Origin: Clostridiales bacterium Firm_13
GTDB taxonomy: Bacteria; Bacillota; Clostridia; Saccharofermentanales; Saccharofermentanaceae
Direction: 5' to 3'
DNA length: 64,000 bases
Assembly: GCA_001603035.1 (NCBI GenBank)
Contig: LVAS01000059.1
Coordinates: 62,001-126,000, forward strand
The notes beneath the pieces are model-generated. The model was given only the letters and a program-made list of their open reading frames with translations. It did not search any database and was not told the origin of the DNA. The position numbers and the translations under genes are program-made. Shown in pieces: positions 18,343 through 28,147 of this stretch; the first letter of the stretch is position 1, and every line of letters starts with the position of its first letter.

Positions 18343-20460
18343 TTAGCGGAAGATACTGTAAGTCAAAAACAGAGTCGACATCAACGAGGAGACAAGAGAC
18401 ACAACGGTTACTTGTGTATTGAGAGACGGTCCTGCCGTGTCCTTAAAAGGATCGCCAACCGTGTCGCCGACGACGGCGGCTTTATGTGCATCGGATCCTT
18501 TGCCGCCATGGTTGCCCGCTTCAATATACTTCTTCGCATTGTCCCAGAGTCCGCCTGCATTCGACATAAAGAGTGCCAGCAGAAGCCCGCTGACGATATT
18601 GCCGGCGAGATATCCTCCGATTGCCTCGACACCGCCGATAAACCCGACAGCAAGGGTAACGATAATCGCCATCAATCCGGCTGGAATGAGTTCCTTCAAA
18701 GCGCCTACCGTCGCGATGTCGATGCATTTCTCATATTCGGGCTCCACGCCGTGAACGCCTTCTTTGAGACCGACGATCTCTTTGAATTGGCGATGTATCT
18801 CGGCAACCATCCGCTGCGCGTTACGATCGACGCCAAGCATTAGCATCGCGGAGAAAACAGCGGGAATCGCAGCACCGACAAGTAATCCGAAGAAGACCAA
18901 AGGATTCAGAATATCGAAGGTCTCGATCCCCTTAAGTGTGATTCCCTCCTGAGCGGCTTCGGCAACCGCTACATTGACCTCACTCATAAAGGTTCCGAGA
19001 AGAGCAATGATCGTAAGCCCTGCGGCGCCGATCGCAAATCCCTTTGTAACGGCTTTTACCGTGTTGCCGGCACTGTCCAGTTCATCGGTCACCTCAAGTG
19101 CCGTATCGCCGAGGCCGCCCATCTCGACAAGGCCTCTGGCATTATCGACAATCGGCCCGTACGCATCGTTCGAGATAATCATTCCAACAATCGAAAGCAT
19201 GCCGACCGCCGCCATCGCGATTCCGAACATACCGTAAGTCGGGTCATCCGGATTGAGAGGCGCACAGATCTGGTAAGCGGCCAAAGCCGAGATCGCAATT
19301 CCGACCATAGCCGGAAGTACGCTGAGAAAGCCGTAGGAAACACCTGAGAGAATTGTAAATGCCGGCCCCGATTTAGAGGCGTTCGATACATATCGGACGG
19401 GATGCTTGTTATCGTTTGTAAAGAAATCACTGACAATTCCGATAAGCGTTCCGACAAGAAGTCCCACGGTCATCGCCGCCCAAATACGCCAACCGTATTC
19501 CTTGTTAAAGAATAGGAAAGTCGCCAAAGCCGTGAAGCCCGCAAAAAGTGCGGTCGTAATATACGTACTCATATTGAGAGCCCGCGTCGGGTTCGCCTTC
19601 TTCCCCATTCTGGCAAGCAGCACCCCGATTGAGGAGGCAAGAAGTCCCAACGCTGCATAGCAGAAAACCATCGGAACAAAGCTCTCGCGATTCAGCGCGA
19701 TTGCCATAACGAGTGCCGCCGCCATCGATGCGACATTGGAATCGAAAAGATCGGCGCCCATACCGGCGACATCACCTACGTTGTCGCCCACATTATCGGC
19801 GATAACGGCAGGATTTCTGGGATCGTCTTCCGGGATACCCAGCTCCACTTTCCCGACAAGGTCGGCGCTGATATCCGCTGTCTTTGTAAATATCCCGCCG
19901 CCCGCCTTAGCAAACAACGCAAGGCTCGACGCGCCGAAGCTAAATCCCAGCACGGAACTCGAATCGCCGTTCGTTACCATGTATACGATTGTCACGCCGA
20001 GAAGACTCGCTCCTACGACAGCCATGCCCATGACGGCACCGCCGCGAAAACCCGCCATAAAGGAAGGGCGAATTCCCTTGGTCGCAGCTTCTGCCGCTTT
20101 CATATTGGCGATTGTCGCGACCGCAATGCCGATCTTCCCGGCAAGAGCGGAAAGAACCGTTCCGAAAACATAGGAGATCGCCATCAGGACATTGGTCATA
20201 GGAGACTTCGCCGACCAGATCGGACTTGGAAGGAAAAGAAGAATCAGAATCGTGGCGGCGCCCGCAAAGCGAGCGAGAAGCAGGTACTCTCTGCGGAGGA
20301 AGGTGTTGGCGCCCTTACCGATGAGTGCGCCGATTCGATGGATCGTCTCATTGGAAGAAGGCTGTCTCTTCACCCAGAAGAAGAAGTACAGCGCGACGCC
20401 AAAGGAGACCAACGAAATGATAATGGCAGCAATGTACGCAATTGTAATTGTGAATGTCAT
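18343..20460 (-). CDS. hppA: Membrane-bound H+-translocating pyrophosphatase, K+-independent type predicted
   Basis: 705 aa, about 16 TM, GKVELGIPEDDPRNPAVIADNVGDNVGDVAGMGADLF and GNTVKAVTKGFAIG motifs. Confidence 0.95.
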   Translation of the reverse strand: MTFTITIAYIAAIIISLVSFGVALYFFFWVKRQPSSNETIHRIGALIGKGANTFLRREYLLLARFAGAATILILLFLPSPIWSAKSPMTNVLMAISYVFGTVLSALAGKIGIAVATIANMKAAEAATKGIRPSFMAGFRGGAVMGMAVVGASLLGVTIVYMVTNGDSSSVLGFSFGASSLALFAKAGGGIFTKTADISADLVGKVELGIPEDDPRNPAVIADNVGDNVGDVAGMGADLFDSNVASMAAALVMAIALNRESFVPMVFCYAALGLLASSIGVLLARMGKKANPTRALNMSTYITTALFAGFTALATFLFFNKEYGWRIWAAMTVGLLVGTLIGIVSDFFTNDNKHPVRYVSNASKSGPAFTILSGVSYGFLSVLPAMVGIAISALAAYQICAPLNPDDPTYGMFGIAMAAVGMLSIVGMIISNDAYGPIVDNARGLVEMGGLGDTALEVTDELDSAGNTVKAVTKGFAIGAAGLTIIALLGTFMSEVNVAVAEAAQEGITLKGIETFDILNPLVFFGLLVGAAIPAVFSAMLMLGVDRNAQRMVAEIHRQFKEIVGLKEGVHGVEPEYEKCIDIATVGALKELIPAGLMAIIVTLAVGFIGGVEAIGGYLAGNIVSGLLLALFMSNAGGLWDNAKKYIEAGNHGGKGSDAHKAAVVGDTVGDPFKDTAGPSLNTQVTVVSLVSSLMSTLFLTYSIFR

Positions 20461-20716
20461 TCTCTACGCTCCTTACATCTCTCATTTCCGGTCGCCCGGA
20501 AGGCTCTTGCATCTTCGATGATTCGAGATAAACCAAAATCATCTACTTTAAAGATACCACAAAGATGCCGCACAATAACGGCGTTATCACATTGAGCGCA
20601 GAAAAATTATCGGACATTTTTGTGCATATTGCACACCATTCTATTCTTAATGATTTTCATTCACCAAAAATGCAAATATTTGAAAGAGATTTGAAAATGC
20701 GCGCGCAAGCGAAACG

Positions 20717-23134
20717 TTACGTCTTTTTCAACGAGCGCAACGCCGTTTGCATTCCTCTCATGGCATGACCATTGAGAAAGAGAACGATTCCCGAGACTGT
20801 CTGCCCGTTAATCAGGCCGTTCGACAGATTGGCGAGCCCCCGAAGCGGCATGTCTTCCAAAGCCCGTTTCTTCATGCTCTCCTGATTAGGATCAGTCTCT
20901 TTTTCGGCAGCTTGCGAATATAAGAAATGAATCAAACGAACGACCATGCGCCCGCGCAACGTCGATCGCAATTCCTGCAATGTCACATTGGGCTCGAACG
21001 TTCCTTTCCGCCATACGGGAAGCGGATCGGGCCGGTATCCGAGCAGCGCTTCGAATTGGTCCGCCGGAAAAGATGCGTCACCCTGACGTAATTGCTCGTA
21101 GCAGGGCGCGCTCCGACGGTAGTCCGGCCAAGTTCCGGTTTCCTCTTCTTCGATGACAACCGTTGCGCGAAGCCGGATATCGCGCGAAGAAGATGCGGCG
21201 ACGATCGCGTAAGTTCCGGGGATTGTCTGGAATCCTGGTTTTTTTACGTTATAGGCAGAAAACGTGTGCTCATCGAGCTCGATTCGCAGTGTCCCCTCCT
21301 CTCCGCTCGCAAGGAAAATCTTTCCGAATCCTCTGAGTTCGCGAACCGGTCGAAAGATCGGAGACGGAGGATTCTCCGCGTAGATCTGAACAATCTCCGC
21401 CGCGTCGCGATTCCCGATATTGCAGAGAGTCACTTCCGCAATTCTTTTTCGATCGCTCTCTTCGCGTATTCGAAGGGATCGGTACTCGAATTGCGAATAG
21501 GAAAGTCCAAATCCAAAAGGAAAGAGAACTTCTTTCTCTGCCGCGTCATAATAGCGATAACCGACAAAAATACTCTCGCGATATTCGGATCTGCGAATGT
21601 GTCCGCAATACGGGACCGCAGGGCAGTCCGACAACCGGAGCGGATATGATTGAGCCAGCTTTCCGCAAGGTGAATAATCACCGGTAATCAGGCTTACGAC
21701 AGCTTCCGCCGTCGCCTCTCCGCCGAGGTGACAATGGAGAACCGCATTCACCCGGGATAACCATGGCATCGCAACCGGAGCGCCGCCGAAAAGAACGACG
21801 ACCGTCTCGGGGTTCGCCTCAGAAACAGCCGCCAGGAGGGCATTCTGACACGCCGGCAGATCGAGACTCGACCGGTCCTCTCCCTCGGTCTCGTATTCGT
21901 CCGGAAGACCCGCGAAAACGACAACGCGACGATTCTCCCGGGCAAGTCGGACGGCTTCGTTCATGCGGGCCTCCGCATCTTCTTCCTCGCGACCCGAGAG
22001 AAAATACCCGGGGGTATATTGATACGAGATCGATCGCGCTTCGAGAACATCGGTAATGCCGAGAACACGAATCGGATTAATTCTTGAACTTCCGCTTCCC
22101 TGATACCTTGTCCGGACTGCCATCAATCCGATAATAACGAGTTCTTCGCCGGGCGGGATCGGGAGCGCGCCGTTATTTTTAAGAAGAACCGCCGATTCTC
22201 TTGCGGCCCGCTCTGCGAACTTGTGTGCGTGCTCATACAGGTCCTTATGATTCGAAGGCGCCGGTCGTGAGCGCCGGGCAAGCGTAACAACCCTGGCCGC
22301 CGACGTTGTGAGCATTTCCTCGGATAACTCTCCCCGGCGAACGGATTCGACGAGAACGGCGTCATTATCGCCGTAGGTCGAAGGCATTTCAAGATCAAGT
22401 CCGGCTCCTATCCCCCGCACACGGTCGTTCACCGCGCCCCAATCGGACATGACAAGTCCTTCAAATCCCCATTCTTCGCGAAGAATATCGCGGAGAAGGC
22501 GCTCATTCTCACTGGCGTAAACACCGTTGACCTTGTTGTAAGAGCACATGACCGTCTCGGGAGAAGCTTTCTTGACAGCGATCTCAAAAGCGCGCAAATA
22601 GATCTCGCGCAACGCGCGTTCGTCGACGATTGAGTCGTTGACGAAGCGGGCTTTTTCCTGACTGTTCGCCGCAAAGTGCTTGAGGGACGCGCCGACGCCC
22701 TTACTCTGCAGGCCGAGAATCATCGCGGCACCCAGTTCGCCGGAAAGGAACGGGTCCTCGGAGAAATACTCGAAACTACGCCCGCAGAGCGGCGTTCTCT
22801 TAATGTTGACGCCCGGTCCGAGAACGACGCCGACCTCCTGATCCGCCGCCTCCGCGGCGAGGAATTCTCCCAACTCCCGCAGGAGGTCACGGTCAAAGGA
22901 ACAGGCGGTCGCACACGCGGTCGGAAAACATGTCGCGGGCCTTGATGGTCCGAAGCCTTGAGAGCCTTCCTCCGACTCCTGTTTGCGCAGTCCGTGCGGG
23001 CCGTCTGACATCCGAAGCGCGGGAATCTCCAATCTCGGTATCGGTTTCGTTCTCCAGGAATCAAGGCCGGAGCAAAGAGAAGCTTTCTCTTCCAGAGTCA
23101 TCCGCGCAAGCGAGTCCGAACTTATGGTATTCAT
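20717..23134 (-). CDS. GH3 family glycosidase (beta-glucosidase-like)
   Basis: Likely start MNTISSDSLARMTLEEKASLCSG at 23134 (GGGAGG upstream). RMSDGPHGLRKQ and nucleophile region GLVMSDWGAVNDR. C-terminal Fn3-like domain. Confidence 0.92.
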   Translation of the reverse strand: MNTISSDSLARMTLEEKASLCSGLDSWRTKPIPRLEIPALRMSDGPHGLRKQESEEGSQGFGPSRPATCFPTACATACSFDRDLLRELGEFLAAEAADQEVGVVLGPGVNIKRTPLCGRSFEYFSEDPFLSGELGAAMILGLQSKGVGASLKHFAANSQEKARFVNDSIVDERALREIYLRAFEIAVKKASPETVMCSYNKVNGVYASENERLLRDILREEWGFEGLVMSDWGAVNDRVRGIGAGLDLEMPSTYGDNDAVLVESVRRGELSEEMLTTSAARVVTLARRSRPAPSNHKDLYEHAHKFAERAARESAVLLKNNGALPIPPGEELVIIGLMAVRTRYQGSGSSRINPIRVLGITDVLEARSISYQYTPGYFLSGREEEDAEARMNEAVRLARENRRVVVFAGLPDEYETEGEDRSSLDLPACQNALLAAVSEANPETVVVLFGGAPVAMPWLSRVNAVLHCHLGGEATAEAVVSLITGDYSPCGKLAQSYPLRLSDCPAVPYCGHIRRSEYRESIFVGYRYYDAAEKEVLFPFGFGLSYSQFEYRSLRIREESDRKRIAEVTLCNIGNRDAAEIVQIYAENPPSPIFRPVRELRGFGKIFLASGEEGTLRIELDEHTFSAYNVKKPGFQTIPGTYAIVAASSSRDIRLRATVVIEEEETGTWPDYRRSAPCYEQLRQGDASFPADQFEALLGYRPDPLPVWRKGTFEPNVTLQELRSTLRGRMVVRLIHFLYSQAAEKETDPNQESMKKRALEDMPLRGLANLSNGLINGQTVSGIVLFLNGHAMRGMQTALRSLKKT

Positions 23135-23230
23135 AACGGCCTCCCGAAAATCTGAATAATTCCATTGTAGCATGCGCCCGCATCCGAGGGATCCCTTACA
23201 GTTTCTCTCGTTTAGAATCCGTCGGAGGGT

Positions 23231-23259
23231 TTGAAAAAGCCGGCAATTCATGTCATAAT
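23231..23259 (+). promoter_or_regulatory. Sigma-70/SigA promoter of ssrA
   Basis: TTGAAA (23231-23236), 17-nt spacer, CATAAT (23254-23259), about 15 nt before the tmRNA 5' end. Confidence 0.75.
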
Positions 23260-23273
23260 ACGGATGCGCACAT

Positions 23274-23656
23274 GGGGGCGTACTGGTTTCGACGGGGTCG
23301 TTGAGACTGGGGAAGCGGGTAGAGGATTCTCGTTGGCCTCTCAAAAAAACGGGAAATGCAAGTAATTGCAAACAACAAAACACAACTCGTAGCTGCTTAA
23401 TCAGCCACGCATTCCACCGGCCGATCTGCTGGCCGGACTCGGGATGTCAGATAGCAGACCTTACCCGTCGGCAGGTTAAACGGGGAAACGCCATAGCCTA
23501 AGCTTTGCGGTTATGATGTACTTATGAAGCTACCGGGCGTCACAGCCTGTCAGTCGGGCTTGTGACAGAGGGGAATACTCTATACACTGACTGCACCCGG
23601 AGATGCTCCAGAGGATAAGGTTTCGGACAGGGGTTCGATTCCCCTCGCCTCCACCA
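23274..23656 (+). ncRNA. ssrA: Transfer-messenger RNA (tmRNA), tag ANNKTQLVAA
   Basis: 5' GGGGGCGUACUGGUUUCGACGGGG and 3' GGTTCGATTCCCCTCGCCTCCACCA pair as a tRNA-like domain with encoded CCA. Tag ORF GCAAACAACAAAACACAACTCGTAGCTGCTTAA at 23368-23400. Confidence 0.95.
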
Positions 23657-23661
23657 AATAG

Positions 23662-23700
23662 TGACGGAAGCATAAAATGAATGCTTCCGTCATTTCTTTC
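23662..23700 (+). terminator. ssrA terminator
   Basis: TGACGGAAGCA...TGCTTCCGTCA followed by TTTCTTTC. Confidence 0.85.
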
Positions 23701-23730
23701 TTCTGCTAAAACAATTGCGTTGCAATTCAA

Positions 23731-25026
23731 TCAACCGTTGACTTCTTCCACCGCATACAACGGCAGGTTCACGAGCCAGTCTTCCTTCTTATAATTTGCC
23801 ATAGATGTGCGGACCGAGACCTTAGGTTCGAATTTCTCTTTATATATTCGCAGGCTCTTGGCCTTTAAGTTGACCTCCGCCTTGACCTCCACTGGGATGA
23901 TCTGCTCGCCGGTGTCGATGACGAAATCCATCTCGCAGGAGCCACGGTCATTGGTGTAATAGTAGACGCTCAGATCCTCGATGGTCTTGAGTTGCTGGCA
24001 GACATACTGCTCGGTGAGCGCGCCTTTGAACTCAGTGAACAGATCATTACCATCCAGAAGCGTCTGTTGACGAAGGCCGGTCATGCAGCCAAGAAGGCCC
24101 ACATCTACGACAAACAGCTTAAAGGCTCGCAAGTCCTCATAGGCTTTCAGCGGTATGCCCGCCGCATTTACGCGGCTGACCTTGTGGACAAGTCCGCAGT
24201 CGGTGAGCCACATAATGGCAGTTTCATATTCCTTCGCCCGTCCGCCCTCGCGGACAAGACCATATATAAACTTCTTGTTTTCTTTGGCAAGTTGAGATGG
24301 GATGCTGTTCCAGATCATGCGAATCTTCGGCACGATTTCATAAGGCGCGTGTTTGGAAAAGTCTTGCTCATAGGCGGCGAGGATACGTTTCTGAATGTCG
24401 CGCACCTCATGAAAGTCCTTACTCTCCGCAAAACTCTGCACCGCCTCCGGCATTCCTCCCACAAAATAGTAGTGCTTGAGTGCATCAACATATGTTTGTT
24501 TGAAGGAAGTGATCATCCCATAGTCACGCGTATCCAGCAGATCCGCAAAGCGCTCGTTTCCCGTCGCTTTCAAGAATTCTTTGAAAGACAGCGGATAGAG
24601 CTTGAGGAAATCCACCTTCCCCACTGGGAATGAAGTACCGCCGTGCAGCGCGATACCAAGCAGCGAACCTGCGCAGACAATGTGATACTGCGGCGCATTT
24701 TCGTAGAAATATTTGAGCGAGGAAAGAGCTCTCGGCACTTCCTGCACCTCATCGAAAATGAGCAGCGTATTATTCGGCTCAATCTTATGGCCGATAAAAA
24801 CCTCAAGCCCCAGAATGATGCGGTCGATATCCAAATCTGAAGAGAATAGCTCGGCCATCCTAGAGTTGGAGTCAAAATTTATATAGACAGTGTTCACATA
24901 CGCCTTACTGCCGAACTCCTTCATCAACCAAGTCTTACCGACCTGACGTGCGCCTTCAATGATCAACGGCTTTCGGCGTTTGCTTTCCTTCCATTTATAG
25001 AGTTTTTCGATGGCAATACGGTACAT
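23731..25026 (-). CDS. AAA ATPase of the DUF4143 / archaeal-ATPase-like family
   Basis: PLIIEGARQVGKTWLMKEFG Walker A, LLIFDEVQEVPRALSSLKYF, and the C-terminal nuclease-like DUF4143 pattern (CEMDFVIDTGEQIIPVEVKAE). Confidence 0.92.
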   Translation of the reverse strand: MYRIAIEKLYKWKESKRRKPLIIEGARQVGKTWLMKEFGSKAYVNTVYINFDSNSRMAELFSSDLDIDRIILGLEVFIGHKIEPNNTLLIFDEVQEVPRALSSLKYFYENAPQYHIVCAGSLLGIALHGGTSFPVGKVDFLKLYPLSFKEFLKATGNERFADLLDTRDYGMITSFKQTYVDALKHYYFVGGMPEAVQSFAESKDFHEVRDIQKRILAAYEQDFSKHAPYEIVPKIRMIWNSIPSQLAKENKKFIYGLVREGGRAKEYETAIMWLTDCGLVHKVSRVNAAGIPLKAYEDLRAFKLFVVDVGLLGCMTGLRQQTLLDGNDLFTEFKGALTEQYVCQQLKTIEDLSVYYYTNDRGSCEMDFVIDTGEQIIPVEVKAEVNLKAKSLRIYKEKFEPKVSVRTSMANYKKEDWLVNLPLYAVEEVNG

Positions 25027-25299
25027 GTACTGACCTCCATTTCATGATATGAATACAGAATAGCAAGATATCACACTTTTATCAACGAATTTTCGTAGCG
25101 TGAGCACACTTTTTACGACGAATAACTGTATTCTGTATAAATTTCGCCGCTTACACACGAAACACCCATGAAGTCGGCAATACCCGGTTCCTCTTCAAAT
25201 CTTTATGTCTGTTCGGCATCGGTCTCCTCGTTCCTTCCCTGCATTCGCTTCGGTGGTGTAAAATATGGGGAGGCGATTTGTACTTTGCGGGAGAAAAAA

Positions 25300-26049
25300 A
25301 TGCTAAGCGACTTATACGTAACGGGCGTCAAATTGGATAGAGAGATCCCCGCAGAAAGCTATCTTTACAACTTACCGGCAATCCGACATCTCCGAGAAAC
25401 AGATGAATTACCGATCCGTAAACGTGTGACCTTCTTCGTCGGGGAGAACGGAATCGGCAAATCCACACTTATTGAAGCGATCGCTGTGTCGATGGGCTTT
25501 AATCCCGAGGGAGGAACAAGAAATTTCAATTTTTCTACGGCAGACTCTCACTCGGAACTGTATCAATACTTGACCGTTTGCAAAGGCGTTAAGCGGAATC
25601 GGGACGGGTTCTTTTTACGAGCGGAGAGCTTCTATAACGTAGCGTCCAATATAGATGAAATGGATGCGGAGCCTTCGCTCGGAGCGCCGGTTATCCAAAG
25701 TTATGGGGGCGTCTCCCTACACAAGCAATCGCACGGCGAGAGCTTTATGGCATTGGCGGAGAATCGCTTCGGAGGTCAGGGATTGTATCTTCTGGACGAA
25801 CCGGAGGCGGCGCTATCTCCCTCGCGCCTTATGCGTCTGATCTGTCTCATCGATGATTTGGTCAAACGAGATTCTCAATTTATCATATCTACGCATTCGC
25901 CCATTCTTATGGCTTTTCCGGAGGCGGAGGTTCTCGAACTCTCCGAGGTCGGGATTTTTGCCGTTCCGTATCAGGAGACGGAGCATTTCCGTACTACCAA
26001 ACAATTTTTGAACGCGCCGGAGCAGATGCTGAAGTATTTACTCGAATGA
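25300..26049 (+). CDS. Standalone AAA/ABC-like predicted ATPase (COG3910-like)
   Basis: VTFFVGENGIGKSTLIEAIA (Walker A), SHGESFMAL signature-like, GLYLLDEPEAALSPSRL (Walker B), FIISTHSPILMAFP. ATG at 25300 preceded by GGGAG. Confidence 0.88.
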   Translation: MLSDLYVTGVKLDREIPAESYLYNLPAIRHLRETDELPIRKRVTFFVGENGIGKSTLIEAIAVSMGFNPEGGTRNFNFSTADSHSELYQYLTVCKGVKRNRDGFFLRAESFYNVASNIDEMDAEPSLGAPVIQSYGGVSLHKQSHGESFMALAENRFGGQGLYLLDEPEAALSPSRLMRLICLIDDLVKRDSQFIISTHSPILMAFPEAEVLELSEVGIFAVPYQETEHFRTTKQFLNAPEQMLKYLLE

Positions 26050-26302
26050 TTATCATTTGCCGTTCAGACGAGAGAATAATAAATGACAGCGCAAATCAAT
26101 GTCTCTCCCCAACGCAAAGATTCCGAGACAAGAAAGAGAATCCGAATTATCGGCATCCTATGCGACACTCTTCTTGTTGCGATTGCCGTTTTCGTTTTCA
26201 GACACGAAAGACTCGGAAACTGTCCTTCAATGCGACTATATCTTGAAAGTCGAGAGCAAGAACTAACGTCCTCTCTTTTCGAGCGGAATGGTTGGTGTTC
26301 TT

Positions 26303-28147
26303 CTATGGGCTTCCGGTCCCGGTTTGACTCAAAACCATCTCCTCATAATGCCCCCCTTGTCGGATCAATTCTCGATGGGTACCGATCTCCTGAATTCGAC
26401 CGTCGCCAATCACAATAATCTTGTCGGCATCCCGAATTGTCGACAGGCGGTGCGCGATCAGAAAGCAAGTGTGATTCTTCAAAAGTTCGATCATGGCGCG
26501 CTGAATCTCTTTTTCCGTCCTTGTGTCGACGCTGCTGGTCGCTTCGTCAAGAATCAGAATCGGAGCCTCGCAAAGAATCGCGCGTGCGATCGCAAGGAGC
26601 TGTCGCTGACCCTGGCTTAAGCTCTCACTGTTGCCGTCGATCTGCGTCTTGTAGCCATCCGGCAGTTTTTGTATAAATTCGTCCGCTCTCGCTTTGCGTG
26701 CGGCGGCTAAAATCTCCTCATCCGTCGCTTCCGGGCGGGCATAGCGTATATTGTCGGATATGGTTCCTGTGAACAGAAAGGTATCCTGAAGGACGACAGA
26801 AAAGCAGGTCCGCAAACTCGCCCGAGTCACACGGCGGATATCTTTGTCGTCGATTCGAATATCTCCTCTCTCTGTTTCATAGAAGCGAGTCAGAAGGTTG
26901 ACGATTGTCGTCTTTCCCGCCCCCGTCTCCCCGACCAACGCGACAACCTGGCCCGGATCAGCATGGAAGGAAATATCCGTAAGGACGTCTCTTTCTTTCT
27001 TGTATCCGAAGGAAACATGGGAAAAATCAACCTGACCCCGCACATCCCGAAGAACCGTCGCATCTTCATCATCCGCCGTCTCTTCTCTTTCGTCGAGCAC
27101 TTCGAAAATCCGTTCGGCACTGGCGAGCGCCGACAGAATATTGGAGAACATTCCGGCGACATTATTAAGAGGCTGGCCGAATTGTTTGGAATAGGCTAGA
27201 AAGCTCACGACCGTCCCGACATCCGCCGAGCCGTTCAGAACGAAAAGAGCTCCGACGAGACTCAGCAAAGCAAAACTAAGATTATTGATGACATTCATAA
27301 AGGGCATCAGGAAGCCGGACCAGATCTGCGCCCTCGTTGCGTCGCGGAGAAGTTCATCGTTTGAGGAATTGAATTTGTCGAGGATCTCGTCCTCCCTTCG
27401 AAATGCCTTGACCAGACGCATTCCAGAGATACTCTCCTCCACAACGGAACCGACCTGTCCGAGCGCACGTTGCTGTCCGGTAAAATACGGCCGGCTTTTG
27501 GCGGTAATCGATCGTGTCAATAAGAGAAAGAGCGGAATGGTAATGAGGGCCACTGCGGTAAGAAGCGGATTCAGAATCAGCATAAGAACGACAGATCCCA
27601 GAATCGAGAAAAGGCTCGCCAGAAACTGCGTCGTCGTCTGGGAAACGGTCGTGCTAATATTATCCACATCATTTGTAATTCTACTCATCGTGTCGCCGTG
27701 CGGATGCGTATAAAAAAACGGCAGCGGAATCTTCTGAAACTTCTGATAAATCTCTTCGCGCAGATAGCCGACCAGATTCTGTGTCAGTCTCGCCATGAGG
27801 CGTCCGTTCACCGTGTCGAGAAGCCACGCGCCGAGATAACACGAAAGAAGAGCCGCAAGTGCCGGGAAAAAGATACCTGTCTTCAAAGATCCGCCGGTTA
27901 AGGGGAATGCCCCGATCGCCCGCCCCAAAAAGAGCGGCGCCGCGACCGTCGCGGCCGTCGAAAAAATCGTGAGAATAGCGGCGGCAAAAAAAGCCCGCTT
28001 CCACCGAAGAAAGATGCGAAGCAATCGGAGGATCGTCTCTTTTGTATTCTTCGGTTTCTCTTTCGGCGCAAAACGCCCCGGACCCGCACCGATATTGCGT
28101 TTCCCGATACTCGGCATCGCCTCCAAGTTTCGACTTCTATTCTCCAC
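26303..28147 (-). CDS. ABC transporter, ATP-binding/permease half (consensus catalytic-Glu subunit of a heterodimer)
   Basis: VGETGAGKTTIVNLL, LSQGQRQLLAIARAIL, ILILDEATSSVDTRTE. GTG start at 28147 with AGGAGGTG upstream, overlapping the upstream gene. Confidence 0.93.
   Translation of the reverse strand: MENRSRNLEAMPSIGKRNIGAGPGRFAPKEKPKNTKETILRLLRIFLRWKRAFFAAAILTIFSTAATVAAPLFLGRAIGAFPLTGGSLKTGIFFPALAALLSCYLGAWLLDTVNGRLMARLTQNLVGYLREEIYQKFQKIPLPFFYTHPHGDTMSRITNDVDNISTTVSQTTTQFLASLFSILGSVVLMLILNPLLTAVALITIPLFLLLTRSITAKSRPYFTGQQRALGQVGSVVEESISGMRLVKAFRREDEILDKFNSSNDELLRDATRAQIWSGFLMPFMNVINNLSFALLSLVGALFVLNGSADVGTVVSFLAYSKQFGQPLNNVAGMFSNILSALASAERIFEVLDEREETADDEDATVLRDVRGQVDFSHVSFGYKKERDVLTDISFHADPGQVVALVGETGAGKTTIVNLLTRFYETERGDIRIDDKDIRRVTRASLRTCFSVVLQDTFLFTGTISDNIRYARPEATDEEILAAARKARADEFIQKLPDGYKTQIDGNSESLSQGQRQLLAIARAILCEAPILILDEATSSVDTRTEKEIQRAMIELLKNHTCFLIAHRLSTIRDADKIIVIGDGRIQEIGTHRELIRQGGHYEEMVLSQTGTGSP

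Noticed and set aside
23274-23730. Prophage or genomic island integrated in ssrA
   Set aside because: No integrase, no duplicated ssrA 3' end, and ssrA has its own intact terminator. Only the weaker accessory-region idea is retained.
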